This document shows, one piece after another, positions 51,397-59,964 of a stretch of 64,000 bases of DNA. A program made the translations under genes and the position numbers. Numbering within the stretch: the stretch's first letter is position 1; each line of letters opens with the position of its first letter. The notes under the pieces were generated by a model that was not told the DNA's origin, searched no databases, and saw nothing but the letters and a program-made list of their open reading frames with translations. This stretch comes from Streptomyces antarcticus (lineage in GTDB: Bacteria; Actinomycetota; Actinomycetes; Streptomycetales; Streptomycetaceae): the NCBI RefSeq assembly GCF_026627255.1, contig NZ_JAPNLM010000029.1, forward strand, positions 1 through 64,000, read 5' to 3'.

Positions 51397-51747
51397 ATGA
51401 GCAGAGAACGGTGCGACAGGTGTGAACTGATCGTCGGCGAAGGGTGCGACTGTCCCGCCAACGGAAGCAGCCCCCGCGCGGTGGACGCGGCCACGGCCGC
51501 CCCCCGGGCCCGTCAGGGTTTCGCCTTCGACAGGATCCTGATCTCTCCCCAGGGGTACGCGCACGTCCCGCAGGGCTGCGTCCACTGCGTGGAGTCCCCG
51601 GAGGAGGCCGGGTGGGGGTGGATCCCCGACCCGCCGGCCGGGCAGTGGGCGGGGCTGGGCGAGGACCGCCCGGCGCGGGCCACCGCGGGCAACCTCGCCC
51701 TTACGGCCCGGCGGCGCTGTCCGGACTGCGAGCACTTCCTCGGCTGA
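51397..51747 (+). CDS. Small Cys-rich protein
   Basis: The 116-residue protein has three Cys pairs or clusters: RCDRCELIVGEGCDC at the N-terminus, HVPQGCVHCVE in the middle, and RRCPDCEHFLG at the C-terminus. The CxxC pairs look like zinc-binding knuckles, possibly nucleic-acid or protein binding. No named family recognised. It lies next to rnpB and the RNase H gene, a neighbourhood linked to RNA, but that is only context. Confidence 0.62.
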   Translation: MSRERCDRCELIVGEGCDCPANGSSPRAVDAATAAPRARQGFAFDRILISPQGYAHVPQGCVHCVESPEEAGWGWIPDPPAGQWAGLGEDRPARATAGNLALTARRRCPDCEHFLG

Positions 51748-51844
51748 TCCGGCCCGGCGGGACCGCGCCCCGGCCGACCCGTGCCCCGCGCGGCCCGTGC
51801 CGCCGGGCCGGTGGCGGGGCGACGGCCGGTGGCGGGACGGGGCG

Positions 51845-53206
51845 TCAGCGCAGGTGCGAGGTGTCGTTGAGCAGGCGGACCGAGGCGTTGCCGTCGGCGT
51901 AATAGGCCACCTCCGACACCGAGGCCGCCGAGAGCTCCATGCGGAACAGCGACTCCGGCGGGGCCCCCAGGGCCAGCCGGACCAGGATCTTGACCGGGGT
52001 CACGTGCGTGACCAGCAGCGTCGTGCGGCCCGCGTGCGCGGCCAGCAGCCGGTCCCGGGTCGCGGAGATCCGGCGGGTGGCGGCCGCGAAGCTCTCGCCG
52101 CCGCCCGTCGGGGCGGCCCGGGGGGAGTCCAGCCAGGCCTGGAGGTCGTCCGGGAAACGTTCCCGGACCTCGGCGAAGGTCAGGCCCTCCCAGGCGCCGA
52201 AGTCCACCTCGCGCAGGCCCTCTTCGACCGTCACGGTGAGCCCGAGGCGGTCCGCGACGGCCTGGGCGGTCTCGCGGCAGCGGCGCAGCGGCGAGCTGAC
52301 CACCGCCTGGACGGTGCCGCGGGCCGCGAGGGACCCGGCGACGGCCGCCGCCTGGCGACGGCCGGCCGGGGACAGCTCCGGGTCGGAGCCGCCACTGCCG
52401 GAGAAACGCTTCTGCGGGGTGAGGGCGGTCTCGCCGTGGCGCAGCAGCACGAAGGTGGCGGGGGCGCCCATGTCGGGTCCCCAGCCGGGAGCGGCCGTAC
52501 CCGCCGCGGCCGCCGTCGCCGCAGCCGCCGTCCCGGAGGTCCCGGAGGCGGGAGCCGTGCCCGCGTACCCGCCCGCGTCCGCCTCCTCGTCCGCGAACAG
52601 CGTGTCGGCGCGGGCGGGCTCCGCCGCCGCGCGGGCGCGCGTGCCCGCGCCGGAGGCGAGGGCGGCCCGTACCGCCGCCGCACCGGCCGTCGCGTCCCCG
52701 ACGGGGCCCGACGGCGGCGGGGTCACCAGGGCGCGGGCGGCGCCCCGGTCGAAGACGGCCGTGGAGCCCGACGGCTCCCACCGCTCGCCGCGCTTGCCCG
52801 CGTCCATCGCCTCGTTGGCGAGCCGGTCCGCGTGCTTGTTCTGCTCGCGCGGGATCCACTCGTACGTCACCTGCGCGCGCGGCAGGATCTTCGCCGCCTC
52901 CGCCGCGAGCGGCTTCATGTCCGGGTGCTTGATCTTCCAGCGGCCCGACATCTGCTCGACGACGAGCTTGGAGTCCATCCGGACCAGCACCCGCGCGTCC
53001 GCGGCGAGTTCGCGCGCCGCCCGGAGCCCGGCGATCAGGCCCCGGTACTCCGCCACGTTGTTCGTCGCGACGCCGATCGACTCGGCGCGCTCGGCGAGCG
53101 TCTCGCCCGTCGCCGGGTCGAGGACGACCGCGCCGTAGCCGGCGGGCCCCGGGTTGCCCCGGGAGCCGCCGTCCGCCTCCACGACGACCCGGGCGAGCCT
53201 CTGCAT
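51845..53206 (-). CDS. Bifunctional RNase H / acid phosphatase (alpha-ribazole phosphatase-like)
   Basis: This 453-residue fusion is known in actinobacteria (the S. coelicolor protein SCO2299 is described as a bifunctional RNase H and acid phosphatase). Residues 1-140 are an RNase HI domain lacking a basic handle: VEADGGSRGNPGPAGYG, ATNNVAEYRGLIAGL, VRMDSKLVVEQMSG, and QNKHADRLANEAMD. These supply the Asp-Glu-Asp-Asp site. After a Pro/Ala linker, residues 245-453 form a histidine phosphatase (CobC/phosphoglycerate mutase-like) domain with LLRHGETAL and TLLVTHVTPVKI. The phosphatase part may serve cobamide synthesis. Start and stop overlap the upstream zinc-ribbon gene (TGATG), so it is coupled to it. 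Confidence 0.93.
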   Translation of the reverse strand: MQRLARVVVEADGGSRGNPGPAGYGAVVLDPATGETLAERAESIGVATNNVAEYRGLIAGLRAARELAADARVLVRMDSKLVVEQMSGRWKIKHPDMKPLAAEAAKILPRAQVTYEWIPREQNKHADRLANEAMDAGKRGERWEPSGSTAVFDRGAARALVTPPPSGPVGDATAGAAAVRAALASGAGTRARAAAEPARADTLFADEEADAGGYAGTAPASGTSGTAAAATAAAAGTAAPGWGPDMGAPATFVLLRHGETALTPQKRFSGSGGSDPELSPAGRRQAAAVAGSLAARGTVQAVVSSPLRRCRETAQAVADRLGLTVTVEEGLREVDFGAWEGLTFAEVRERFPDDLQAWLDSPRAAPTGGGESFAAATRRISATRDRLLAAHAGRTTLLVTHVTPVKILVRLALGAPPESLFRMELSAASVSEVAYYADGNASVRLLNDTSHLR

Positions 53207-53949
53207 CAGACGCCCGAGTCGGCCGTACGGACCAGGATGCGGCCGCAGTTCTCGTGGCGCACGACCTGGTCGCGCGGCTGGGCCTTGATCTCGTTGACCT
53301 CGGCCATGTCGAGCTCCAGGCGGCAGCCCTCGCAGCGGCGCTGGTACAGGCGCGCGGCGCCGACCCCGCCCTGCTTCACGCGGATCTTCTCGTACAGCGC
53401 CATCAGCGCGTCCGGCATGGAGCCGACGATGACCTCGCGGTCCTTCTCGATCTTGGCGACCTCGGCGTCGATCTCGGCGGTGGCCGCGTCGCGGCGCGCG
53501 GTGGCGTCCGCCGTCTCGGCCTCCAGGGAGGTGACCCGCCCGGTCAGACCGGAGACCCGCTCCTGCGCGGCCTCCAGACGCTCCATGACCTCCAGGACCA
53601 GGTCCTCCAGGTCGCCCTGGCGCTTGGCGAGGGAGACGACCTCGTTCTGCAGGTTCGCCAGGTCGCGCGCCGAGACGCCGACGCCGGAGTCCAGCCGCTG
53701 CTGGTCGCGGGCGGCGCGCGTGCGCACCTGGTCCACGTCCTGCTCCGCCTTGGTCTGCTCGCGCGCGGTGTCGCTGGCCTGGGTCTGGGCGGCGACGAGC
53801 AGGTCGCGCTGCTGGACGAGGTCCTTGGTGAGCGTGTCCAGCTCGGCGTGCACGGGCAGCGACTTGCGCTTGTGGGCGAGCTGAGACAGCCGGACGTCCA
53901 GGGCCTGGATGTCGAGAAGTCGGATCTGGTCGGCGGGCTCGGCGTTCAG
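53206..53949 (-). CDS. Coiled-coil C4-type zinc-ribbon protein
   Basis: The 247-residue protein is mostly a long coiled coil (about 30-190; Lys/Glu/Gln-rich) followed by a zinc ribbon with CEGCRLELDMAEVN and HENCGRILVR. Such CT398/YbfZ-like proteins may regulate or chaperone nucleic-acid enzymes. The start appears to be CTG: translation LNAEPADQIRLLDIQALDV begins at a CTG (53949-53947) that overlaps the Nif3 stop codon (CTGA), and no ATG, GTG or TTG fits the conserved N-terminus. The next in-frame GTG is 30 residues inside the coiled coil. It is coupled to the Nif3 and RNase H genes. Confidence 0.88.
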   Translation of the reverse strand: MNAEPADQIRLLDIQALDVRLSQLAHKRKSLPVHAELDTLTKDLVQQRDLLVAAQTQASDTAREQTKAEQDVDQVRTRAARDQQRLDSGVGVSARDLANLQNEVVSLAKRQGDLEDLVLEVMERLEAAQERVSGLTGRVTSLEAETADATARRDAATAEIDAEVAKIEKDREVIVGSMPDALMALYEKIRVKQGGVGAARLYQRRCEGCRLELDMAEVNEIKAQPRDQVVRHENCGRILVRTADSGV

Positions 53950-54803
53950 TTGGGGGCTCCAGAGATAGAAGGGGTGCTCACGGACGGCGCGTGCGCCGTC
54001 CACGGGTCGGTGACCGTGCGCGAGACGTGGGTCCGCAGACCCCAGCCGTGGCGCTCGGAGATCGCGTCGAGCTGCGCGGCGGCCTGCTCGCACCAGGGCC
54101 ACTCGGTGGCCCAGTGGGCGGCGTCGACGAGGGCGAGCGGGCTCTGCTCGCGGGCCTCGGACACGGGGTGGTGGCGCAGGTCGGCGGTCAGGAAGGCGTC
54201 GACGCCGGCGGCCCGCACCTGATCGAAGAGGCTGTCGCCGGAGCCGCCGCTGACGGCGACGGTACGGATGACCGCGTCCGGGTCGCCCGCGACGCGGACG
54301 CCCTGCGCGGTGCGCGGCAGCCGGGCGGCGGCGCGGGCGGCGAACTCGCGCAGGGTCTCGGGGTGGTCCAGCTCGCAGATCCGGCCGAGGCCGCGGCGGC
54401 CGGCCGGGTCGCTCGGGTCGGGCACGAGGGGTCCGGTGATCCGCAGGTCCAGGGCCCCCGCGAGGGCGTCGGAGACTCCGGGGTCGGCGCTGTCGACGTT
54501 GGTGTGGGCCACGTGCAGCGCGATGTCGTTCTTGATCAGCGTGTGCACGACACGGCCCTTGAAGGTGCCGGCCTCGACGGTGGTGGTGCCCCGCAGGTAG
54601 AGGGGGTGGTGGGTGACGATCAGGTCGGCGCCCAGCTTCACCGCCTCGTCGGCGATCTCCTGGACCGGGTCGACGGCGAACAGGACACGGGTGACCTCGG
54701 CATCGGGGTCGCCGCAGACGGTGCCGACGGCGTCCCACTGCTCGGCCCGCGAGGGGGGCCAGAGAGCGTCCAGCGCGGCGATGACTTCAGAGAGACGGGG
54801 CAC
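53946..54803 (-). CDS. Nif3-like dinuclear metal-centre protein (GTP cyclohydrolase I type 2/NIF3 family)
   Basis: The 285-residue Nif3/YbgI family protein has two metal sites visible from THHPLYLRGT (His pair), HTNVDSAD, and the C-terminal ADLRHHPVSEAREQ and LVDAAHWATEW. The family has been tied to DNA or nucleotide metabolism, but a general function is not settled. It is the first gene of the nif3-zinc ribbon-RNase H operon. Confidence 0.9.
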   Translation of the reverse strand: MPRLSEVIAALDALWPPSRAEQWDAVGTVCGDPDAEVTRVLFAVDPVQEIADEAVKLGADLIVTHHPLYLRGTTTVEAGTFKGRVVHTLIKNDIALHVAHTNVDSADPGVSDALAGALDLRITGPLVPDPSDPAGRRGLGRICELDHPETLREFAARAAARLPRTAQGVRVAGDPDAVIRTVAVSGGSGDSLFDQVRAAGVDAFLTADLRHHPVSEAREQSPLALVDAAHWATEWPWCEQAAAQLDAISERHGWGLRTHVSRTVTDPWTAHAPSVSTPSISGAPN

Positions 54804-55183
54804 GGGCCAAGGCTACCGTCCGTGGCGACCGGCCCACGGCCCCACCGGCCCCGGAGGCCGCGGGGCCGCCGGGCGGCGGCCGGTCCACGCGTCGTCCGGG
54901 CCGGCGGCGGGCGTGGGCCGGGCCGGCCGCCGGCCGGGGGCGGGCCGGGGGTCGGACGGAGCCGCCCGGCCGCGGGTCGGGAGCGGGTCGAAGGCCGGCC
55001 GGACGTCCGGTACGGCCCGCCTAACCGATTCTGCACCCCAAACGCCCCGTTATCGCACAGCACAATCGCCGCCTCCCGTACAGCCGAATCCCCGCGCGGC
55101 CACCCGTATGTGTGAAGCGGAGTTGCTGGTGTTGTTCGGCGTGACGTGCGAAAACTAGCTTCCACTCCGGAGGTGACGCACGG
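54804..55183. other. Intergenic region with a possible leader peptide
   Basis: The first two thirds are GC-rich and hold no gene, only Pro/Arg-poor shadow frames. The right third is more AT-containing. A 16-codon frame (55108-55158) encodes MCEAELLVLFGVTCEN and ends 25 bases before the next start; whether it is translated is unknown. CGGAGG (55167-55172) is the ribosome site of the downstream gene, 11 bases from its ATG. Confidence 0.4.
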
Positions 55184-56257
55184 ATGACTGTCTGTGCCAT
55201 CGAGATGACGACCACGACCCCGTTCACGATCGCCGCGGACGGGTCGTACGCCGCCCGGCTCGCCGGGGACGGGCAGGCGCGGTACGTGGAGCGCTGGACC
55301 CTCGCCGGGCCCGAGGCGTACGCGGTGCCGCTGCCGCTCGCGCAGCCCGAGGAGGCCGACAGCGAGGTGCTGCCGCTGGCGGACGGCCGGGTGCTGATCC
55401 ACCGGCGGGTGGCGGACCGGCACGCTTTCGCCCTGCTGTACCCGACCGGCGCCGCCTCCGGGCCGCGCACCGGGCAGCTGTCCCTCGGGGCGGTGGACTG
55501 GGAGGAGGGCGTCCTGGTCACGATGCTGCCGCCGTCGCCGGACGGCCACTCGGCGTTCGCCCTGGCCGCGTCCGACGCCGGGACCACGGTCTGGCGGGTG
55601 GCCGGCGGTCCCTTCGGGCCCCAGCAGGTCGCCCGCGTCGCGGGCCGGTGCTCCGGCGGCGTCTGGCTGGACCGGTCCGGCCGGCTGCTGGCCCTGGACC
55701 GCGAACTGGACGGCGCCGTCAAGGCCGTCGCCGTGGACCTGGGGTGCGGCGAGGTGTCCCCGCTGCTCCAGATCACCGAGGACAGCGACGACCGGCTGCT
55801 GCTGGCCGACCCCGACAGCGGGCTGCTGCTGCTCCGCTCCGACGCGCCGGGCGAACCGCGCCTCGGCTGGGGGGTGCTGGGCAGCTCCCTTCCGGTGCGC
55901 TTCCCGGACTGCCTGCGCGCGGACGGGGCCACGGCCGTGCCGTTCGCCGTGCAGCCTGGCCAGGCGCTGATGCCGGAGACCTGCGGGGTCGCGCTGCGGC
56001 TGGAGGGGGGCGGGCTCGCCCTGTGGCGCCCCGCCGACCGGCACGTGTTCCGGCTCGGCGCCCCGGTGGGCTGGCTCGGGGGGACGGGCCTGTGGAGCGC
56101 GGAGGGCCGGCTGCACCTGCCGTACGCGACGCCCGAGGTGCCCTGCGGGGTCCTCGGGATGAGCCTGCCGGTGGCGCCCCCGGCGCCGGTCCGCGTGGAC
56201 CCGCCGCCGCCGGCGGCGCCGCGCCCGGTGCCGCTGCAGCAGGCTCCGCTGCGGTGA
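55184..56257 (+). CDS. Hypothetical protein with repeat-like beta structure
   Basis: The 357-residue protein lacks a signal peptide or membrane helix. Alternating short hydrophobic strands and repeats such as ARLAGDGQARYVERW, LPLADGRVLIHRR, WLDRSGRLLALDREL and LRLEGGGLALWRPADR suggest a beta-propeller or beta-rich scaffold. No enzyme motif recognised. The C-terminus is a Pro-rich tail. The ribosome site CGGAGG precedes the ATG. I do not recognise the family. Confidence 0.62.
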   Translation: MTVCAIEMTTTTPFTIAADGSYAARLAGDGQARYVERWTLAGPEAYAVPLPLAQPEEADSEVLPLADGRVLIHRRVADRHAFALLYPTGAASGPRTGQLSLGAVDWEEGVLVTMLPPSPDGHSAFALAASDAGTTVWRVAGGPFGPQQVARVAGRCSGGVWLDRSGRLLALDRELDGAVKAVAVDLGCGEVSPLLQITEDSDDRLLLADPDSGLLLLRSDAPGEPRLGWGVLGSSLPVRFPDCLRADGATAVPFAVQPGQALMPETCGVALRLEGGGLALWRPADRHVFRLGAPVGWLGGTGLWSAEGRLHLPYATPEVPCGVLGMSLPVAPPAPVRVDPPPPAAPRPVPLQQAPLR

Positions 56258-56333
56258 CACCGGGCGCGCGGGGGCCGGCGGCGGCATCGGCGACCGGCAC
56301 CGGCACCGGCACCTGTGAGGGCACCGGTACCGG

Positions 56334-57275
56334 TCAGCCGTGCTTGAGGCCCAGCACCTCCGTCGCCGCGAAGGTCTCGTTCGCGGGGCGCGCCTCGTAG
56401 TGCGGGGTGAGGAGCTCGTCGAGTTCCTCGTAGGAGAAGGACTCCTTGGCGGTGTCGAACTTGGCGGCCACCCTGGGGCGTTCCATCACGACGACGATCC
56501 CGCCGTGCACGACGAACAGCTGCCCGTTGGCCTTGGCGGAGGCCGGCGAGGCCAGGTATCCGACGAGCGGCGAGACGTGCTCGGGGGCGAGGGCGTCGAG
56601 CTTGCCCTCCTCCGGGACCTGGAACCCGGCGAAGACGTCCTCGGTCATCCGGGTGCGGGCGCGCGGGCAGATGGCGTTGGCCGTCACCCCGTACTTCGCC
56701 AGGGCCAGGGCGGTGGAGGTCGTCAGGCCCACGATGCCGCCCTTGGCCGCCGCGTAGTTCGGCTGGCCGGCCGAGCCGCCGAGGAAGGCCTCGGAGGAGG
56801 TGTTGACGATCCGGCCGTAGACCGGGCCCCCCGCCGCCTTCGAGCGCTCCCGCCAGTGCACGGAGGCGAAGTGGGTGGTGTTGAAGTGGCCCTTGAGATG
56901 GACCCGGATGACCGAGTCCCACTCCTGCTCCGACATCGAGAAGACCATCCGGTCGCGCAGGATGCCCGCGTTGTTGACCAGGACGTCCAGCTTCCCGAAG
57001 CTGCTGACCGCCAGCTCGACGAGCTCGCGCGCCTGCTCGAAGTCGGCCACGTCGCCCAGGTGCGCCACCGCCTGCCCGCCCGCGGCGCGGATCTCCGCGG
57101 CCACCTCCTCCGCCGGTGCGGCCGAGGCCTCCCCGGAGCCGTCCCGGCCGGGCTGGCCGAAGTCGTTGACGACCACGCTCGCGCCGAGCCGCGCCAGTTC
57201 GACCGCCTCGGCCCGTCCGAGGCCGCGGCCGGCGCCGGTGACGATGGCGGAGAGTCCCTCAAGTGGCAGTGACAT
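56334..57275 (-). CDS. SDR dehydrogenase, Hsd4A/multifunctional-enzyme-2 type
   Basis: The 313-residue SDR resembles (3R)-hydroxyacyl-CoA dehydrogenases of the peroxisomal MFE-2/mycobacterial Hsd4A group. The cofactor loop is TGAGRGLGRAEAVEL with VVNDFG, the active site NNAGILRDRMVF, and the catalytic Tyr-Lys QPNYAAAKGG. The extra C-terminal 60 residues are typical of this group, which oxidises 3-hydroxyacyl-CoA intermediates of fatty-acid or steroid side-chain degradation. It is last in the maoC-adh-sdr operon and follows the Zn-ADH by 24 bases. Confidence 0.88.
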   Translation of the reverse strand: MSLPLEGLSAIVTGAGRGLGRAEAVELARLGASVVVNDFGQPGRDGSGEASAAPAEEVAAEIRAAGGQAVAHLGDVADFEQARELVELAVSSFGKLDVLVNNAGILRDRMVFSMSEQEWDSVIRVHLKGHFNTTHFASVHWRERSKAAGGPVYGRIVNTSSEAFLGGSAGQPNYAAAKGGIVGLTTSTALALAKYGVTANAICPRARTRMTEDVFAGFQVPEEGKLDALAPEHVSPLVGYLASPASAKANGQLFVVHGGIVVVMERPRVAAKFDTAKESFSYEELDELLTPHYEARPANETFAATEVLGLKHG

Positions 57276-57299
57276 CCGTACGGTTCCTCTCGAGACGGG

Positions 57300-58376
57300 T
57301 CAGAGTTCGATGCATGTGCGCAGGGCGGTTCCGGTGCGCATCTGGTCGAGGGCGTCGTTGATCTCGGCGAGCTGCACCCGGTGCGTGATCAGGCTCTCCA
57401 GGTCCACCCGGCCGGCCCGCCACAGGGCGATGGTGCGCTCGTAGGAGCGGAGCACGTCGCCGCCGCCGTACATCGACGGCAGGATCCTCTTCTCGTCGAA
57501 GAACAGCGAGAACATGTCGATCTGGAAGGTGTCGTCCATGGCGCCGGCGCCGACCACGCACACGGTGCCGCCGCGGCGGGTCATCTTGTACGCGGTCTGC
57601 GCGGTGGCGGACTTGCCGACGACCTCGAAGACGTAGTCGAAGCCCTCGCCGCCGGTGATGCGGTTCTTGGCGTCGTCGAAGGCGTCCGGGGCGACCGCCT
57701 CGGTGGCCCCGAAGCGCAGGGCCGCGTCCCGCCGCGACTCCACCGGGTCGACGGCGACGATCTGTGCGGCGCCCTGGATCTTGGCGCCCTGGATGACGGA
57801 GATGCCGACGCCCCCGCAGCCGATGACGGCGACGGAGGAGCCCGCCTCCACCTTGGCGGTGTTGATGGCGGCGCCGAGGCCGGTGGTGACGCCGCAGCCG
57901 ATGAGGGCGGCGATGTCGAACGGCACGTCGTCGGGGATCGGTACGGCGCACGCGGCGTCGACGACCAGTTCCTCGGCGAAGGTGCCGGTGGCGGCGAAGC
58001 CGAAGATGTCGCCGCCCGCGCGGCGGAAGTTGGGGGTGCCGGCGTTGACCAGGCTGGCCAGGCAGAGGTGGCCCTGGCCGCGCTTGCAGGACGGACACCG
58101 GCCGCACGGCGGCAGCCAGCAGACGAGGACCCGGTCGCCCTGCTTCAGGTCCGTGACGCCGTCACCGACGTCGGCGATCACCCCGGAGCCCTCGTGGCCG
58201 GGCACGAAGGGGGCGGGCTGCGGCAGGATCCCGCTCATCGCGGAGAGGTCGGAGTGGCACAGGCCGGTGGCCTTGACGCGGATCTTCACCTTGCCGGGAC
58301 CGAGGCCCACGGCCTCCATGTCGTCGACGACCTCCAGCTTGTCCTGGCCGATCTCGCTCTGCAGTGCTGCGCGCAC
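57300..58376 (-). CDS. Zinc-dependent alcohol dehydrogenase
   Basis: The 358-residue medium-chain dehydrogenase starts at the GTG at 58376. The catalytic zinc ligands are in TGLCHSDLSAMSG and PGHEGSG. The structural zinc site has four Cys (CGRCPSCKRGQGHLC), and the cofactor fold is VAVIGCGGVGISVIQ with VAVDPVESRR. Length is typical. It resembles the NDMA-dependent and mycobacterial AdhD/MymA-associated group. It sits between the MaoC and SDR genes of the same operon, so it likely oxidises an alcohol intermediate of the same pathway. Confidence 0.88.
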   Translation of the reverse strand: MRAALQSEIGQDKLEVVDDMEAVGLGPGKVKIRVKATGLCHSDLSAMSGILPQPAPFVPGHEGSGVIADVGDGVTDLKQGDRVLVCWLPPCGRCPSCKRGQGHLCLASLVNAGTPNFRRAGGDIFGFAATGTFAEELVVDAACAVPIPDDVPFDIAALIGCGVTTGLGAAINTAKVEAGSSVAVIGCGGVGISVIQGAKIQGAAQIVAVDPVESRRDAALRFGATEAVAPDAFDDAKNRITGGEGFDYVFEVVGKSATAQTAYKMTRRGGTVCVVGAGAMDDTFQIDMFSLFFDEKRILPSMYGGGDVLRSYERTIALWRAGRVDLESLITHRVQLAEINDALDQMRTGTALRTCIEL

Positions 58377-58402
58377 GGTGCGGCTCCTTCTGTCGGTCTG
58401 TC

Positions 58403-59257
58403 TTACGCGTGTTCGACGACGGTGTCGGCGAGGACCGGCGCGTCGTCCCGGTCGGCGACGGTCACCGACACCAGGACGCGGCCGGGCTCCCGCCACATCC
58501 GGATGCGCAGCGTCTCGCCCGGGACGACGATCCCGGCGAAGCGCGTGCGGTAGGCGCGGACCCGGGAGACGTCCCCGTCCAGCGCCGTGTCGACGACGGC
58601 CTTGAGGGTCATGCCGTACGAGCACAGGCCGTGGAGGATCGGCCGGTCGAATCCGGCCAGCTTGGCGAACTCCGGGTCGGCGTGCAGGGGGTTCCAGTCG
58701 CCGGAGAGCCGGTAGAGCAGCGCCTGCTCCTCGCGGATCGTGCGCTCCTCGGTCCGGTCGGGCGCCCGCTCGGGCAGCTCCTCCCTGACGGAGGGCCCGC
58801 GCTCGCCGCCGAAGCCGCCCTCACCGCGTACGAAGATCTGCGCGTCGCTGGTCCACAACGGCCCCTCGGCGTCGGCGACGTCGGAGCGCAGCACGATGAC
58901 GGCCGCCTTGCCCTTGTCGTACACGGCGGCGACCTTGGCCGTGGTGGTGGCCTCGCCCTTGACGGGGATGGGCCGGTGCAGCCGGATGGACTGGCCGCCG
59001 TGCAGGACGGCGGCGAGGTTCACGTCGATCCCGGGGGCGGCGAGGCCGCCCATCATGGCCATGCCCGCGCCGGCGACGGTCGCGAAGCTGGGGAGGACGT
59101 GGAGCTTGGACTCCAGGGTGTAGCGCAGCTCGTCGGGGTCGGTGGCGGGCAGGCCCGCGCCGAGGCCGAGGTGGTAGAGCTGGATGTCCTTGTGGTCCCA
59201 GCCGATGTCCCCCCGGCGGGGGTCTGCGGCGAGGGCCTTGGCGGCATCGATCGGCAT
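58403..59257 (-). CDS. MaoC-like enoyl-CoA hydratase
   Basis: This 284-residue double hot-dog MaoC/MFE-2 hydratase-2 group enzyme closely resembles mycobacterial Hsd4B-type proteins by pattern. The substrate loop region is DVQLYHLGLGAGLPATDPDEL-like, with FVRGEGGFGGERGPS. The catalytic hydratase motif is YRLSGDWNPLHADPEFA (Asp, His) and HGLCSYGMTLKAVVD. An AGGAGC site lies upstream of the ATG at 59257. It is the first gene of the operon and lies under the KstR-type palindrome. It would hydrate trans-2-enoyl-CoA intermediates. Confidence 0.88.
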   Translation of the reverse strand: MPIDAAKALAADPRRGDIGWDHKDIQLYHLGLGAGLPATDPDELRYTLESKLHVLPSFATVAGAGMAMMGGLAAPGIDVNLAAVLHGGQSIRLHRPIPVKGEATTTAKVAAVYDKGKAAVIVLRSDVADAEGPLWTSDAQIFVRGEGGFGGERGPSVREELPERAPDRTEERTIREEQALLYRLSGDWNPLHADPEFAKLAGFDRPILHGLCSYGMTLKAVVDTALDGDVSRVRAYRTRFAGIVVPGETLRIRMWREPGRVLVSVTVADRDDAPVLADTVVEHA

Positions 59258-59355
59258 GAGGATGCTGCTCCTTGTCCTGTGGAAGACCTCGGTGCGGCCG
59301 TCCGCACCGTCGGTCGCACCGAGGTCGTATGCGGGACCGGCTCGGTGAGCACGTT

Positions 59356-59371
59356 CTAGAACGCGTTCTAG
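59356..59371. promoter_or_regulatory. KstR-type operator
   Basis: The 16-bp perfect palindrome CTAGAACGCGTTCTAG contains the KstR consensus TnnAACnnGTTnnA exactly (59357-59370). A second overlapping palindrome, GTTCTAGAAC, lies at 59353-59362. It is about 100 bases upstream of the MaoC start. KstR/FadR-like TetR repressors control steroid and fatty-acid degradation genes in actinobacteria. Confidence 0.75.
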
Positions 59372-59392
59372 GACTGGGCCGGTGAAGGAATG

Positions 59393-59398
59393 TATAAT
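59393..59398 (+). promoter_or_regulatory. Perfect TATAAT hexamer
   Basis: This is the only perfect TATAAT I noted in the intergenic DNA of the window. It faces the response-regulator-like gene 114 bases downstream. On the minus strand it overlaps TATACA, which with TTCCCA 17 bases upstream could be the maoC promoter; the KstR palindrome would then lie just downstream of it. Confidence 0.45.
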
Positions 59399-59511
59399 GC
59401 ACCCCCCAGCAGTTGGGAAGACTCGCGGCCCGACTCCTGATTGGACGTCAGATGTGATGTCCGGCTGGCGCCCCCTGGCCTGATCGGAGGTCGGAGGCCT
59501 ACCCTGACCAG

Positions 59512-59880
59512 GTGGACGAAATGCCCGTTGCGCACCGGCCTGCCCGATCCCTGCGCGTGCTGCTGCACCCGCCGAACCCCGCGCTGGCCATACAGCTGGG
59601 CCTCCAGCCGGACATCGAGGTCGTACGGGACCAGCTGGCCCGCCCGGCGGTCGCGCTGGTGGAGGAGGCCGACTCGGTCGGGGAACTGCTGGCCGAGGAC
59701 CCGGAGTGCCGGGTGCTGGTGCTGACGGGGTCCGCGCACCCGGGGCTGGCCGCCGCCGCACTGGCCGCCGGGGCGGCGGGCCTGGTCCTGCGGGACGGTC
59801 CGGTGGACGACCTGGCCGACGCGGTCCGCCGCGCCTCCCGCGGCGAAACGGTGGTGGACCCGACCCTGACGGGCCCATAA
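59512..59880 (+). CDS. Degenerate receiver-domain-like protein (no output domain)
   Basis: The 122-residue protein begins VDEMPVAHRPARSLRVLLHP. It resembles a response-regulator receiver domain of the NarL/LuxR class in its second half (VLVLTGSAHPGLAAAALAAGAAGLVLRDGPVDDLADAVRRASRG). The usual acidic cluster and phosphoacceptor Asp of the first half are not evident, and there is no LuxR helix-turn-helix at the end. It could be a pseudo-receiver that binds partners. TACCCT six bases upstream of the GTG suggests a leaderless message. Function unknown. Confidence 0.55.
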   Translation: MDEMPVAHRPARSLRVLLHPPNPALAIQLGLQPDIEVVRDQLARPAVALVEEADSVGELLAEDPECRVLVLTGSAHPGLAAAALAAGAAGLVLRDGPVDDLADAVRRASRGETVVDPTLTGP

Positions 59881-59964
59881 CCCGGCCCGGGGCTCCGCCC
59901 CGAACCCGAACGCCCGGCGCCCCGTAACCCCCTGGGGCTCCGCCCCGAACCCCCGGGGCGCTGC

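Noticed and set aside
55108..55158. 16-codon leader peptide MCEAELLVLFGVTCEN
   Set aside because: It has no ribosome site and no attenuation-like hairpins; listed only as a possibility in the intergenic entry.
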